14,358 nt of DNA, from assembly GCA_041398965.1 (NCBI GenBank), contig JAWKTT010000062.1, positions 1 through 14,358 on the forward strand, written 5' to 3'. Both the position numbers and the translations under genes were made by a program. The notes under the pieces were generated by a model. The model had not been told where the DNA came from and did no database searches. It saw nothing but the letters and a program-made list of their open reading frames with translations. Numbering within the stretch: the first letter of the stretch is position 1; the number at the start of each line of letters is the position of its first letter. This document shows, piece after piece, positions 6,973-14,358 of this stretch. This stretch comes from JAWKTT01 sp041398965 (GTDB taxonomy: Bacteria > Planctomycetota > Planctomycetia > Planctomycetales > Planctomycetaceae).

Positions 6973-7434
6973 ATGAGCAATTTCGACGACGACCTCCTGC
7001 TCCCCAAGGGGGGAAATCCCCCAGAGAAGAACAACAAGACCTGCCTGATCCTCGGGATCGTCGGCGGAGTGATTTTAGCCATGCTCCTTTGCTGTGGTGT
7101 GGCGAGTTACTTCGGGATGCAGTTCGGTGGATCAGCCTTAGAAATGGACGTTCAACACCGGTTCGCAGGCCATCCTGTGGTCGAAGAACATCTCGGCGAA
7201 CTTTCCGAGGTGAAGATCAGTTGGATGGAGGGCTTTCAATATGTTGGCGAGACCAAGAAAGAGGACTTTTTTGTCTTCAACGTCAAAGGCACAAAGGGGT
7301 CCGGAAAGCTCGTGTTGAAGTTCGACCAGACGCCCGGAAAGGAACCACAGTTCATCAGTGACGGGGGCGAAATTCGCATGTCGACCGGCGAAGTGATCCG
7401 CTTCGACGATGAGAATGCTCCTGCGGTTCCCTAG
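6973..7434 (+). CDS. Small single-pass membrane protein, possibly Coa1-like
   Basis: Function unknown. The 153-residue protein has a short acidic and polar N-terminus (MSNFDDDLL), a Pro/Lys/Asn-rich linker, one strong membrane segment at about residues 24-48 (rich in Ile, Val, Leu and Gly, with two Cys at 40-41), and a soluble domain of about 100 residues that is probably outside the membrane. The stretch FNVKGTKGSGKLVLKF at 102-117 and the surrounding pattern resemble the Coa1 (cytochrome oxidase complex assembly protein 1) fold seen in many small bacterial membrane proteins; this is a recollection of the family pattern, not a proven match. I prefer the ATG at 6973 because GGGAG (6960-6964) stands 8 bases before it; an in-frame ATG at 6958 would add five residues but has no such site. 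It follows secDF by 67 bases and may be co-transcribed with it. Confidence 0.75.
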   Translation: MSNFDDDLLLPKGGNPPEKNNKTCLILGIVGGVILAMLLCCGVASYFGMQFGGSALEMDVQHRFAGHPVVEEHLGELSEVKISWMEGFQYVGETKKEDFFVFNVKGTKGSGKLVLKFDQTPGKEPQFISDGGEIRMSTGEVIRFDDENAPAVP

Positions 7435-7567
7435 GAGTCGGTTCGAGACCCCTTGGTTGAGTCGTCTCTTTGCCTGATGAGTGAACTTGGAGTCCGGTGT
7501 CGTTGTCGATTGTGTCACGTCAGTTGTTCGATCGGTTTTGTTTCATGAGAGTCTGCGAGCGCCGTTC

Positions 7568-8668
7568 ATGAAGGGGTTACCACGATCTGCGGTCGCCGCG
7601 ATGGCGGGCTATGTCCCCGGGGAACAGCCACAGGATTCCGGGTGGGTGAAGCTCAACACCAATGAGAATCCCTATCCTCCGTCTCCCCGCGTCGTCGAGG
7701 CGATAACGCGGATGGCGAGCAGTTCGCTCAACAAGTACCCTGACCCCTCCGGAAAGAAGTTTCGCGAGGCGGTGGCTGATCTCTACGATCTCGATGCCGA
7801 GTGGATTCTCCCTGCGAACGGCAGCGACGAGAACCTCACGATCCTCATGCGGACGTTTGTCGATGCGGGCGAACAGATCGCCTATCCCTACCCGAGTTAT
7901 GTCTTGTACGAAACCCTTGCCGACATACAGGGGGCGAAGTGCGAACGACTACCGTTGGGGAATGACTTCCAATGGAATCCGAAGGCCGTCCCTTGGATCA
8001 AGGACAACGTCAAACTGATCTTCGTGCCAAATCCCAATTCGCCAACGGGGAATCGTTGGTCGCATGATGACCTGTTGACACTCGTTCCCACGAACGGGAT
8101 TCTGGTGTTAGACGAAGCCTACGGGGACTTCGCGGATGAGCCGCATCGGATGGAGATTTTCGCCCAGGACCTGGCCCGCAAGCAGGTGGTCGTCACTCGC
8201 ACGTTGAGTAAGTCGTACAGCTTAGCGGGGCTGCGTTTTGGGTTTTCGATTGCTCACCCCGATCTCATCGGTCAGATGCGAAAGGTGAAGGACAGTTACA
8301 ATTGCGATTCGATTTCACTCGCGGCCGCCGAGGCGGCGATTCGGGATCAAGAGTGGATGCTGGAGAATCGACGCAAGATTCTGGCGACTCGTGAGCGACT
8401 GTCGAAGTCGCTCACGGAATTAGGATTGAAAGTGTCGCCGAGCCAGGCGAACTTCGTCTGGGTGACGCATGAGTCGGGACGTCACGAAGAGCTGTATCAG
8501 CAATTGAAGTCGCGGAAGATACTCGTGCGATACATGAAGTTCCCTTGTCGGCAGAGTCTGGCGGATCCCTCTGGGAATGACGGGGGCACGATTGACGGAC
8601 TCCGCATTACCGTCGGGACCGACTTTGAGATCGACCAACTCCTCGAAACGCTGCGAACGTTGCTGTAA
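7568..8668 (+). CDS. hisC: Histidinol-phosphate aminotransferase
   Basis: Cytoplasmic PLP-dependent (fold type I, class II) aminotransferase of histidine synthesis that converts imidazole-acetol phosphate and glutamate to histidinol phosphate and 2-oxoglutarate. The 366 residues fit the usual 350-370. Family features: the N-terminal helix ending in YVPGEQP, NTNENPYPPSP at 30-40, YPDPSG at 57-62, NPNSPTGN at 155-162, LDEAYGDF at 181-188 (Asp182 and Tyr185 contact the cofactor), RTLSKSYSLAGLRFGF at 211-226 with Lys215 as the predicted Schiff-base lysine, and the C-terminal substrate-carboxylate motif GLRITVG near 344-350. I chose the ATG at 7568 because homologues begin just before the YxPG motif; an upstream GTG at 7481 would add 29 residues unlike the family. 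No strong ribosome site precedes 7568. Related aminotransferases can be hard to separate, but hisB lies next door. Confidence 0.95.
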   Translation: MKGLPRSAVAAMAGYVPGEQPQDSGWVKLNTNENPYPPSPRVVEAITRMASSSLNKYPDPSGKKFREAVADLYDLDAEWILPANGSDENLTILMRTFVDAGEQIAYPYPSYVLYETLADIQGAKCERLPLGNDFQWNPKAVPWIKDNVKLIFVPNPNSPTGNRWSHDDLLTLVPTNGILVLDEAYGDFADEPHRMEIFAQDLARKQVVVTRTLSKSYSLAGLRFGFSIAHPDLIGQMRKVKDSYNCDSISLAAAEAAIRDQEWMLENRRKILATRERLSKSLTELGLKVSPSQANFVWVTHESGRHEELYQQLKSRKILVRYMKFPCRQSLADPSGNDGGTIDGLRITVGTDFEIDQLLETLRTLL

Positions 8669-8698
8669 CGTACGGGGTCGTCTTACACTACGAGGCAC

Positions 8699-8805
8699 GC
8701 CGGGCTTCCGGGCCGGACTTCCGGGTTCGATCAATGCTCCCGGCAGCGATGACGGACCAAAACGTCCGTGTTCCACTTCAACACCCACAGGGGGCTAAGG
8801 CCCCC
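8699..8805. repeat. Cluster of three GC-rich hairpins between hisC and hisB
   Basis: The 170-base spacer holds three consecutive inverted repeats. GCCGGG (8699-8704) pairs with CCCGGC (8739-8744) and encloses a second palindrome, TCCGG-G-CCGGA (8707-8717), plus a repeated CTTCCGGG. ACGGAC (8752-8757) pairs with GTCCGT (8764-8769) around CAAAAC. GGGGGC (8790-8795) pairs with GCCCCC (8800-8805) around TAAG. None is followed by a T tract, so they are not classic terminators. Packed palindromes like this suggest a dispersed REP-type element or an mRNA-stabilising segment; both are inference. The last hairpin ends 33 bases before hisB, whose own ribosome site is weak. Confidence 0.5.
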
Positions 8806-8838
8806 CGCTCGCCCTGACTTATCAACGAGAATCGCCAG

Positions 8839-9426
8839 ATGTCACGCAAAGCTACGATTCAGCGACAGACGAAAGAGACCAACATCTCACTCACGCTCGA
8901 ACTTGATGGGACCGGTGGTTCTGATGTTCAGACTGGTGTCGGTTTCTTCGATCACATGCTGACACTATTCGCGAAGCATGGACTGTTCAACCTTGCGGTT
9001 CATGCCAAGGGAGACTTGAATGTCGACTTCCATCATACGGTCGAAGATGTCGGCATCTGTCTGGGGCAAGCGCTCCGCGAGGCGCTCGGAGATAAGCGGG
9101 GAATCGCCCGTTATGGCAGCATGACCTTGCCAATGGAAGAGACCCTCGTGACGTCGGCTCTCGACTTGAGTGGACGATTCTGGTTTGTTGACAGCTACGA
9201 GTTCCCGACTGAGAAGATCGGCGAGTTTGATTCGCAACTGGTCGAAGTCTTTTGGCAAGCGTTCGCCGCAAACGCCCTGATGAACCTGCACCTCGTGTTA
9301 ATCCACGGGAAGAACAGTCATCACATTGCCGAAGGTTTCTTCAAGGCGACCGCTCGCGCCCTAAGGCAAGCTGTCACCATCGACCCCCGTGAAACCGGCG
9401 TCCCGTCGTCGAAGGGATCGCTGTAG
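8839..9426 (+). CDS. hisB: Imidazoleglycerol-phosphate dehydratase
   Basis: Cytoplasmic enzyme of histidine synthesis that dehydrates imidazoleglycerol phosphate to imidazole-acetol phosphate, the substrate of the neighbouring HisC. The 195 residues match the monofunctional bacterial enzyme, without the phosphatase domain found in E. coli HisB. The duplicated-fold metal-binding signatures are intact: GVGFFDHM at 33-40, DFHHTVEDVG at 63-72 with the HHxxE-type ligands His65, His66 and Glu69, the second HHIAE at 161-165, and the C-terminal PSSKGSL at 189-195. The ATG fits family starts, but only a weak purine-rich site (GAGAA near 8826-8830) precedes it. The other his genes are not in this window; hisH, a common partner, does not follow. 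Confidence 0.98.
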   Translation: MSRKATIQRQTKETNISLTLELDGTGGSDVQTGVGFFDHMLTLFAKHGLFNLAVHAKGDLNVDFHHTVEDVGICLGQALREALGDKRGIARYGSMTLPMEETLVTSALDLSGRFWFVDSYEFPTEKIGEFDSQLVEVFWQAFAANALMNLHLVLIHGKNSHHIAEGFFKATARALRQAVTIDPRETGVPSSKGSL

Positions 9427-9623
9427 CGGCATTCGTCATGGCCGATTGCCCTGCCTCGCTCCGTGCCACACTCTGAAACTGTGGGGCGAAACTGCGTGAT
9501 ACTGTTGCTCTCGATTAAGTCGGTCTCTTGCAGAACATTGTCTGGCAGGCGAACATACGGAGACGAAAGGGCGTTTGTGCGGGCACGACGCCTATCCGCT
9601 TTGCGTCTCCAGGGACCAGATAC

Positions 9624-12600
9624 ATGTTTGTTCGACGATTGCTCGCCATTCTCTTGCTCTGTTGTTCGACGATTTCAGTCGCTGAGAATGATCCGAACGG
9701 ACCCGCTCAGCAGCCTGCTGAAGTGGCGGCTCCGCTGACAAAAGGCAAGGCGAAGGATTCGGAAACGGCGAGTGATGCCGCGTCCGTCGACCCGGTAGTG
9801 ACGGCAGAGCAGCGGGAGTTCTTTGAAAAGCAGGTTCGTCCGCTCTTGGTCGAACATTGTCATCAGTGCCATAGTGCAAAGCAGCAGAAGGGGGAACTCC
9901 GGCTCGACTCGCGAGCGGCGATGCTACGGGGCGGAGACACCGGCCCCGCCATCATTCCCGGCAAGCCAGACGCAAGCGAGCTATATCTGGCGGTTTCTTA
10001 TGACCCGAATGGCTATCAGATGCCCCCGAAGGGGAAACTGCCGGATGCAGCGATCGAAGTGTTCAAACGCTGGGTCGAAATGGGAGCCCCTTGGCCACAA
10101 ACGGCGGGTGATGGTCAAGGAGCCGAGGGGCACGGAGTGGTCGAGACCAATTGGCCCAGCGTCCGAGACGAACGGGCAAAGCATTGGTCGTTTCAACCAC
10201 TGCTTCGTCCATCGCGACCGAAGGAACTTCCGGAGTGGGCAAAGAGTTGGAGTCGAAACCCGATTGATGAATTTCTGGCGATGAAGTTGGATGCCGTCGG
10301 ACTGCGACCGGCGGCTGAAGCGGATCGTCGTACGTGGTTGCGACGTTTGTCGTTTGACGTTATCGGTTTGCCCCCAACGCCGGAAGAGATGGCCACCTAT
10401 CTTGCAGATGAGTCTCCTGAGGCGGATTCACGTCAGGTGGATCGACTCCTGGCTTCGCCGCATTATGGCGAGCGCTGGGGGCGACACTGGCTCGACCTCG
10501 TGCGGTATGCGGAGTCGCGCGGACACGAATTCGACTACGATGTGGCAAACCCTTGGCACTACCGAGACTATGTCATCCGGGCATTAAATGCCGATGTTCC
10601 TTATGACCAGTTTGTGGTCGAACACGTGGCGGGCGACCTCCTTCCATCAGCGAAGAGTTCGGGTGAACATGAGGCCGATGCCTCGGGACCCTTTCGCACT
10701 CGATTGAATCCCGAGACGGGAGGGAACGAGTCGATCCTTGCGACGGGGTTCTGGTTCTTTGGCGAGTGGGTGCATTCACCGGTCGACATCCGTCAGGAGG
10801 AGGCGGAGCGTTTCGACAACATGATCGACGTCTATTCGAAGACGTTTCTCGGACTGACGGTTGCCTGTGCCCGGTGCCACGATCACAAGTTTGACCCGAT
10901 CTCCGCGGCTGACTTCTACGCGATGCAGGGGTATCTGCAAAGCACCTCTTATCGGCAAGTTCCGTTCGAGTCGATGGAGCAGAATCGTCGCGTGGGGGAA
11001 GAGTTGGTTGTGGCGCGTCAGCAAGTGCAAGCGGAGTTGCTTCGGGCCTATTCCCAAACCGTCGAGACGACCATCAACGACATCGACAAGTATCTGTTGG
11101 CGACCAGAGAGGCTCTCTCGCTGGGGGTCAAGTATCGATCGGAGTTGGATGACATTCGCTTCGCCGACTTTGAGTCGGGGACCTATGCGGGCTGGACGAC
11201 AACAGGAGACGCATTCGGGGACAAGCCCCAAACCCAGAAGACCATCGCGAATTATCAGGGCGACGTCGGGGCGGTGGGGCGGTTCTTTGTGAACTCGCAC
11301 CAGGTGCGAATGAAGGGGAAAGGAGACGGCCATGTCGGCACGTTAACCTCCGATTCCTTCAAGATCGAGCGGCAATACATCTCGATGCTGGTGGGAGGTG
11401 GAGCGCATCAGGGAAAGACCTGCGTCAATTTGCTGGTCGATGGGAAGGTGGTTCGCACGCAAACTGGGGCGAACGATAATCGCATGAGCCGTGCAACTTG
11501 GGACGTCCGCGATCTCATGGGGAAAACGGCGACGATTCAAGTCGTCGATGAGGAGCTTGGCGGCTGGGGCAACATCGGCGTGGATGAGATTGTCTTTACT
11601 CAGAGCGAGGCTGGTCAGTCGTGGGAGTCTCCCGAGAATCTTGATCCGGCGTTTCGCCGTAAGCTTGTCGCTGTAGCCAGAAATCATGCGGTGAACCTCC
11701 GTGTGCTCGAGCAGTGGGTCGTTTGGGCCGCGAGTGATGCTGGCAAGAAAGACCCCATTTTCGGTGCGTGGTGGCGGGGAGAAAACAATGCCATTCGTTT
11801 GAAGCCTGCTGCATTGACGCCGTTGGGGGAACTCGCGGAGTTTGACGGTGAACTGATTGCTGACTACCGCAGTGGACAAGCGAAACTTCTCACGCAACCA
11901 ATTTTTGACGGTCCGATCTTCGCAACCGGCCTGCGTCGTCGGGGGGACTTGCGATTCGATGAAGAGGTTACTGTTGAGGTAACGAATGAGGATGCGGTTC
12001 AACAGTCGATTCCGTTCCAAGGGGTCGTCACAGAGTCGGCGATTGAACGGGATCGTTTCTGGGATGGATTGAAGTCTGCTCCCGGCACCATGAGTGAGGC
12101 TGGAAGGACAGCCAACTGGGACCGTGGGGGGCGTATGTTGCGGACTCCGACGTTTACGATCACCAAGCCCAAACTCTTCGCGCTCGTCAAAGGGGGTGTG
12201 CGAACGTATGCGGCTGTTGATTCACACATCACGATCAATGGCCCCTTGCATGGCAGCTTGTTGCGGGAACATGCGGCACGAAATGATTGGCATTGGATTG
12301 AACATGATGTCGCCCGGTACATCGGGCACGGTGCCCATTGGGAGTTTGTTCCTCAGGGGGACGACGACTTTGCGGTAGCGATCGTCGTGCAAGGGACAGC
12401 CGCTCCTCAGATGCAGGACATCGCTGGGGAGGATGCGCCGCCAACCGGGGCCGATGAACAAAGGGTGGCACATTGGTATCGCAATCGGTTCGATCAGGTG
12501 TTGCATGCTTTGTACGGCGAAGGGGGCATTTCGCTGGCGTCGCCGGGGAACGCGGAGATCGCCAACTGGATGATGCAACACCCTGCTCTCGTCGGAGTTG

Positions 12601-13856
12601 GCCCCGAAGCCCGCGAGCGATTGCAAAGTGCGACCAAAGGATTCGTCACAAAGTTGCAGGAGCTAAAGAGTCGCCGCGTGTTGGTTTCGGCAACCGCCCC
12701 CGCGATGCTGGATGGGAACGCTCAAGAGGAGTATGTCTTCATTCGCGGGAACTGGAAGAAGGTTGGGGAGATCGCCCATCGCCGATTTCTGGAGGTCTTT
12801 CCACCTCAAAAGGTGGCGGCATTCGACCCGTCGAACAAACAAACGCGATTGCCGAGTCCATCGGCAACACAAGTTGTGCTCACGAATGACGATAGCCCAG
12901 TGGTCGTTAAGGGGAGCGCAGATGGTGAAATGGCAACTCTATCGGCGAGCGAATCCGGAAGTGGACGACTGGCATTGGCAATGCAGATGGTCGACCCTCA
13001 ACAGACTCCGATTCTGGCGAGAGTCATCGTGAACCGCGTCTGGCTGCATGAGTTCGGTCGCGGTCTGGTCCCATCGCCAGACGATTTTGGTCATCTCGGC
13101 CAACCGGCTTCGCATCCGGAACTCCTCGACTGGTTAGCGTGCGAGTTGATCGATCACAAATGGTCGTTAAAGCACATTCATCGACTCATCCTGAACTCGT
13201 CGGCTTACCGCATGTCGAGTCAGATGCCGACGGACGACGTTGAATTGTCGCACATCGCCAAAGTGGATCCCATGAACGTCCTGTTGCATCGCATGAACGT
13301 GAAACGACTCGAAGGAGAGATTATTCGTGATGCAATTCTGGCGGGGTCGGGGCGACTCGATCCGACTGTGGGGGGACCGAGCGTGCCGCTGCATCTGACC
13401 GCCTTCCTGGAAGGGCGTGGCCGTCCGGGAGCCTCCGGCCCAATCGATGGCAACGGGCGACGGAGCTTGTACATCTCTGTGCGTCGCAACTTCCCCGAGC
13501 CATTTCTCCAAGCCTTCGACTTTCCGAATCCGCATTCGACCACCGGGAGGCGATCCGTCTCAAACGTTCCAGCACAGGCTCTGGCCTTGATGAACAATCC
13601 TTTTGTTCTCGAACAGACCCGCGTCTGGGCAGAACGCCTGCTGCGTGAAACGCCGCAAGGGGCAACAGAGCAGCGGCTAGAGAGCCTTTATCAAGAAGCC
13701 TTGGGCCGCAATCCTTCAGGCCGCGAGGTGACCCTTGCGAAAGCGTTTCTCGAATCTCAGGCCCAAGAGTTGAGTCAGACGATTGACTCCTCAGCCCTCT
13801 GGGCGGACATGATCCATACGGTGATCAATTCGAAGGAATTTGCGTTCATCCCGTAG
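9624..13856 (+). CDS. Exported PSCyt1-PSCyt2-PSD1 protein (cytochrome c, DUF1549, DUF1553) with an inserted levanase-type domain
   Basis: Large secreted or periplasmic protein, 1410 residues; exact function unknown, as for most of this planctomycete family. Order of parts: signal peptide at 1-20 (MFVRR, a hydrophobic core, likely cut after SVA); cytochrome c domain with CHQCH at 79-83 and YQMPP at 131-135, where Met133 is a possible axial ligand; PSCyt2/DUF1549 from about 187 to 440, ending in a second CARCH at 415-419; a beta-rich insertion at about 510-660 with FADFESGTYAGWTTTGDAFG and GGGAHQGKTCVNLLVDGK, which resembles a domain found with family-32 glycoside hydrolases (levanases); an unassigned middle region; and PSD1/DUF1553 at about 1115-1390 with RVIVNRVWLHEFGRGLV and NVPAQALALMNNPFVLE. 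The ATG at 9624 is chosen because it starts the signal peptide and AGGGA (9611-9615) lies 8 bases before it; an upstream TTG would bury the signal. The usual DUF1501 partner does not follow. Confidence 0.95.
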   Translation: MFVRRLLAILLLCCSTISVAENDPNGPAQQPAEVAAPLTKGKAKDSETASDAASVDPVVTAEQREFFEKQVRPLLVEHCHQCHSAKQQKGELRLDSRAAMLRGGDTGPAIIPGKPDASELYLAVSYDPNGYQMPPKGKLPDAAIEVFKRWVEMGAPWPQTAGDGQGAEGHGVVETNWPSVRDERAKHWSFQPLLRPSRPKELPEWAKSWSRNPIDEFLAMKLDAVGLRPAAEADRRTWLRRLSFDVIGLPPTPEEMATYLADESPEADSRQVDRLLASPHYGERWGRHWLDLVRYAESRGHEFDYDVANPWHYRDYVIRALNADVPYDQFVVEHVAGDLLPSAKSSGEHEADASGPFRTRLNPETGGNESILATGFWFFGEWVHSPVDIRQEEAERFDNMIDVYSKTFLGLTVACARCHDHKFDPISAADFYAMQGYLQSTSYRQVPFESMEQNRRVGEELVVARQQVQAELLRAYSQTVETTINDIDKYLLATREALSLGVKYRSELDDIRFADFESGTYAGWTTTGDAFGDKPQTQKTIANYQGDVGAVGRFFVNSHQVRMKGKGDGHVGTLTSDSFKIERQYISMLVGGGAHQGKTCVNLLVDGKVVRTQTGANDNRMSRATWDVRDLMGKTATIQVVDEELGGWGNIGVDEIVFTQSEAGQSWESPENLDPAFRRKLVAVARNHAVNLRVLEQWVVWAASDAGKKDPIFGAWWRGENNAIRLKPAALTPLGELAEFDGELIADYRSGQAKLLTQPIFDGPIFATGLRRRGDLRFDEEVTVEVTNEDAVQQSIPFQGVVTESAIERDRFWDGLKSAPGTMSEAGRTANWDRGGRMLRTPTFTITKPKLFALVKGGVRTYAAVDSHITINGPLHGSLLREHAARNDWHWIEHDVARYIGHGAHWEFVPQGDDDFAVAIVVQGTAAPQMQDIAGEDAPPTGADEQRVAHWYRNRFDQVLHALYGEGGISLASPGNAEIANWMMQHPALVGVGPEARERLQSATKGFVTKLQELKSRRVLVSATAPAMLDGNAQEEYVFIRGNWKKVGEIAHRRFLEVFPPQKVAAFDPSNKQTRLPSPSATQVVLTNDDSPVVVKGSADGEMATLSASESGSGRLALAMQMVDPQQTPILARVIVNRVWLHEFGRGLVPSPDDFGHLGQPASHPELLDWLACELIDHKWSLKHIHRLILNSSAYRMSSQMPTDDVELSHIAKVDPMNVLLHRMNVKRLEGEIIRDAILAGSGRLDPTVGGPSVPLHLTAFLEGRGRPGASGPIDGNGRRSLYISVRRNFPEPFLQAFDFPNPHSTTGRRSVSNVPAQALALMNNPFVLEQTRVWAERLLRETPQGATEQRLESLYQEALGRNPSGREVTLAKAFLESQAQELSQTIDSSALWADMIHTVINSKEFAFIP

Positions 13857-13990
13857 TTCTGTTTCGTGAGTCCTCATAGGACATTAGAGTCATAGATACG
13901 TTGGTTCTCTCGTCCTGGATGAAAGACTGTGGTTCGCGAATGAGCGAGCGTCAGGGGTGATCAACAGCAGCAATTCCTCGGAGGCAGAAG

Positions 13991-14358
13991 ATGATTATCG
14001 ATTCCCATCAACACTATTGGCGGTTGGGACAGTTTGATACCGCGTGGCTTGACGAGCCGCAGCATCGGGCGATTCGGCGAGACTATTTGCCGCAGGACTT
14101 GAAGCCGTTGATTCAACAAGTTGGCGTTGACCGGACAATTTTTGTGCAGACACAGCATCTGCTTGAAGAGAATCGCTGGGTGTTGAAACTGGCGGCTGAG
14201 CATCCTTGGATTGTGGGGGTTGTTGGCTGGGTCGACCTCGCGAGCGAGAAGTGCGAAGAGCAACTCCTGGAGTTTCTCGAACACCCGAAGTTTGTTGGAG
14301 TTCGTCACATCACGCAGGGAGAACCGGACGACGACTTCATTATTCGCCCTGAAGTGAT
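13991..14358 (+). CDS. Amidohydrolase-2 family TIM-barrel metal hydrolase (lactonase-like), N-terminal part
   Basis: The first 122 residues of a probable cytoplasmic metal-dependent hydrolase, cut by the right edge. The start MIIDSHQHYWRL carries the HxH metal-binding pair (His6 and His8) in the DxHxHxW setting typical of the amidohydrolase-2 branch that includes L-fuconolactonase and L-rhamnonolactonase (COG3618-like). Further family-like stretches are VDRTIFVQTQ near 46-55, GVVGWVDL near 76-83 and FVGVRHI at 101-107. Such enzymes often open sugar-acid lactones, but related ones act on other rings, so the substrate is open. GGAGG (13980-13984) lies 6 bases before the ATG, a strong site. The 134-base spacer upstream holds only a short hairpin (GTCCT at 13870-13874 with AGGAC at 13878-13882) and no clear terminator. 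Confidence 0.9.
   Translation, partial: MIIDSHQHYWRLGQFDTAWLDEPQHRAIRRDYLPQDLKPLIQQVGVDRTIFVQTQHLLEENRWVLKLAAEHPWIVGVVGWVDLASEKCEEQLLEFLEHPKFVGVRHITQGEPDDDFIIRPEV

Noticed and set aside
7445..7471. Terminator after the small membrane protein gene (GAGAC with GTCTC, then TTT)
   Set aside because: Only a 5-bp stem with a 14-base loop and three T residues; too weak to call.
9624..9683. Lipoprotein signal at the start of the PSCyt protein, because of cysteines at residues 13-14
   Set aside because: The residues before the cysteines (LLL) do not fit a lipobox, which needs a small residue at -1; the SVA site at residues 18-20 fits signal peptidase I better.
13870..13882. Terminator after the PSCyt gene (GTCCT with AGGAC)
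   Set aside because: A 5-bp stem with a 3-base loop and no T tract; not a convincing terminator.

Overview
The window looks like a chromosomal segment of a planctomycete (phylum Planctomycetota). The strongest clue is the long gene at 9624-13856, which joins a planctomycete-type cytochrome c domain, a DUF1549 (PSCyt2) domain and a DUF1553 (PSD1) domain. That architecture is typical of, and greatly expanded in, this phylum. Supporting clues are a fused SecD-SecF gene, his genes outside a compact his operon, long spacers, and heavy use of GGG glycine codons that gives G runs of 7-9. The genus cannot be fixed from the sequence alone.

Layout. The 5' part of dnaK lies on the minus strand at the left edge (1-708). 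A 581-bp spacer follows; it holds a symmetric 59-bp imperfect palindrome (896-954) and a potentially folded leader (1176-1238). All other genes are on the plus strand: an MFS transporter (1290-2930) with a strong intrinsic terminator (3010-3051); yajC (3311-3718) and a fused secDF (3918-6905), which are the accessory part of the Sec translocase; a small single-pass membrane protein of unknown role, possibly Coa1-like (6973-7434); hisC (7568-8668) and hisB (8839-9426), two histidine biosynthesis enzymes separated by a spacer with three hairpins; the exported multidomain PSCyt1/PSCyt2/PSD1 protein (9624-13856); and the start of a TIM-barrel amidohydrolase (13991 to the right edge).

How the genes fit together. 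YajC and SecDF work together at the inner membrane to help SecYEG release and move exported proteins. The large PSCyt protein has a signal peptide and is probably a client of that pathway, but this is a general link and not a dedicated system. HisC and HisB catalyse nearby steps of histidine synthesis. The amidohydrolase (lactonase-like family) may act on sugar-acid lactones, which would suit a carbohydrate-catabolic neighbourhood, but it is cut off. DnaK is general housekeeping.

I found no CRISPR array, insertion sequence, prophage, tRNA or rRNA, and no convincing evidence of a new multi-gene system. The most unusual signals are non-coding: the symmetric palindrome upstream of dnaK, the folded leader of the transporter gene, two mutually exclusive hairpins after secDF, and the hairpin cluster between hisC and hisB. 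On the protein side, SecDF has an extra N-terminal membrane segment and a longer SecF periplasmic region, and the PSCyt protein carries an inserted domain like one associated with family-32 glycoside hydrolases (levanases).
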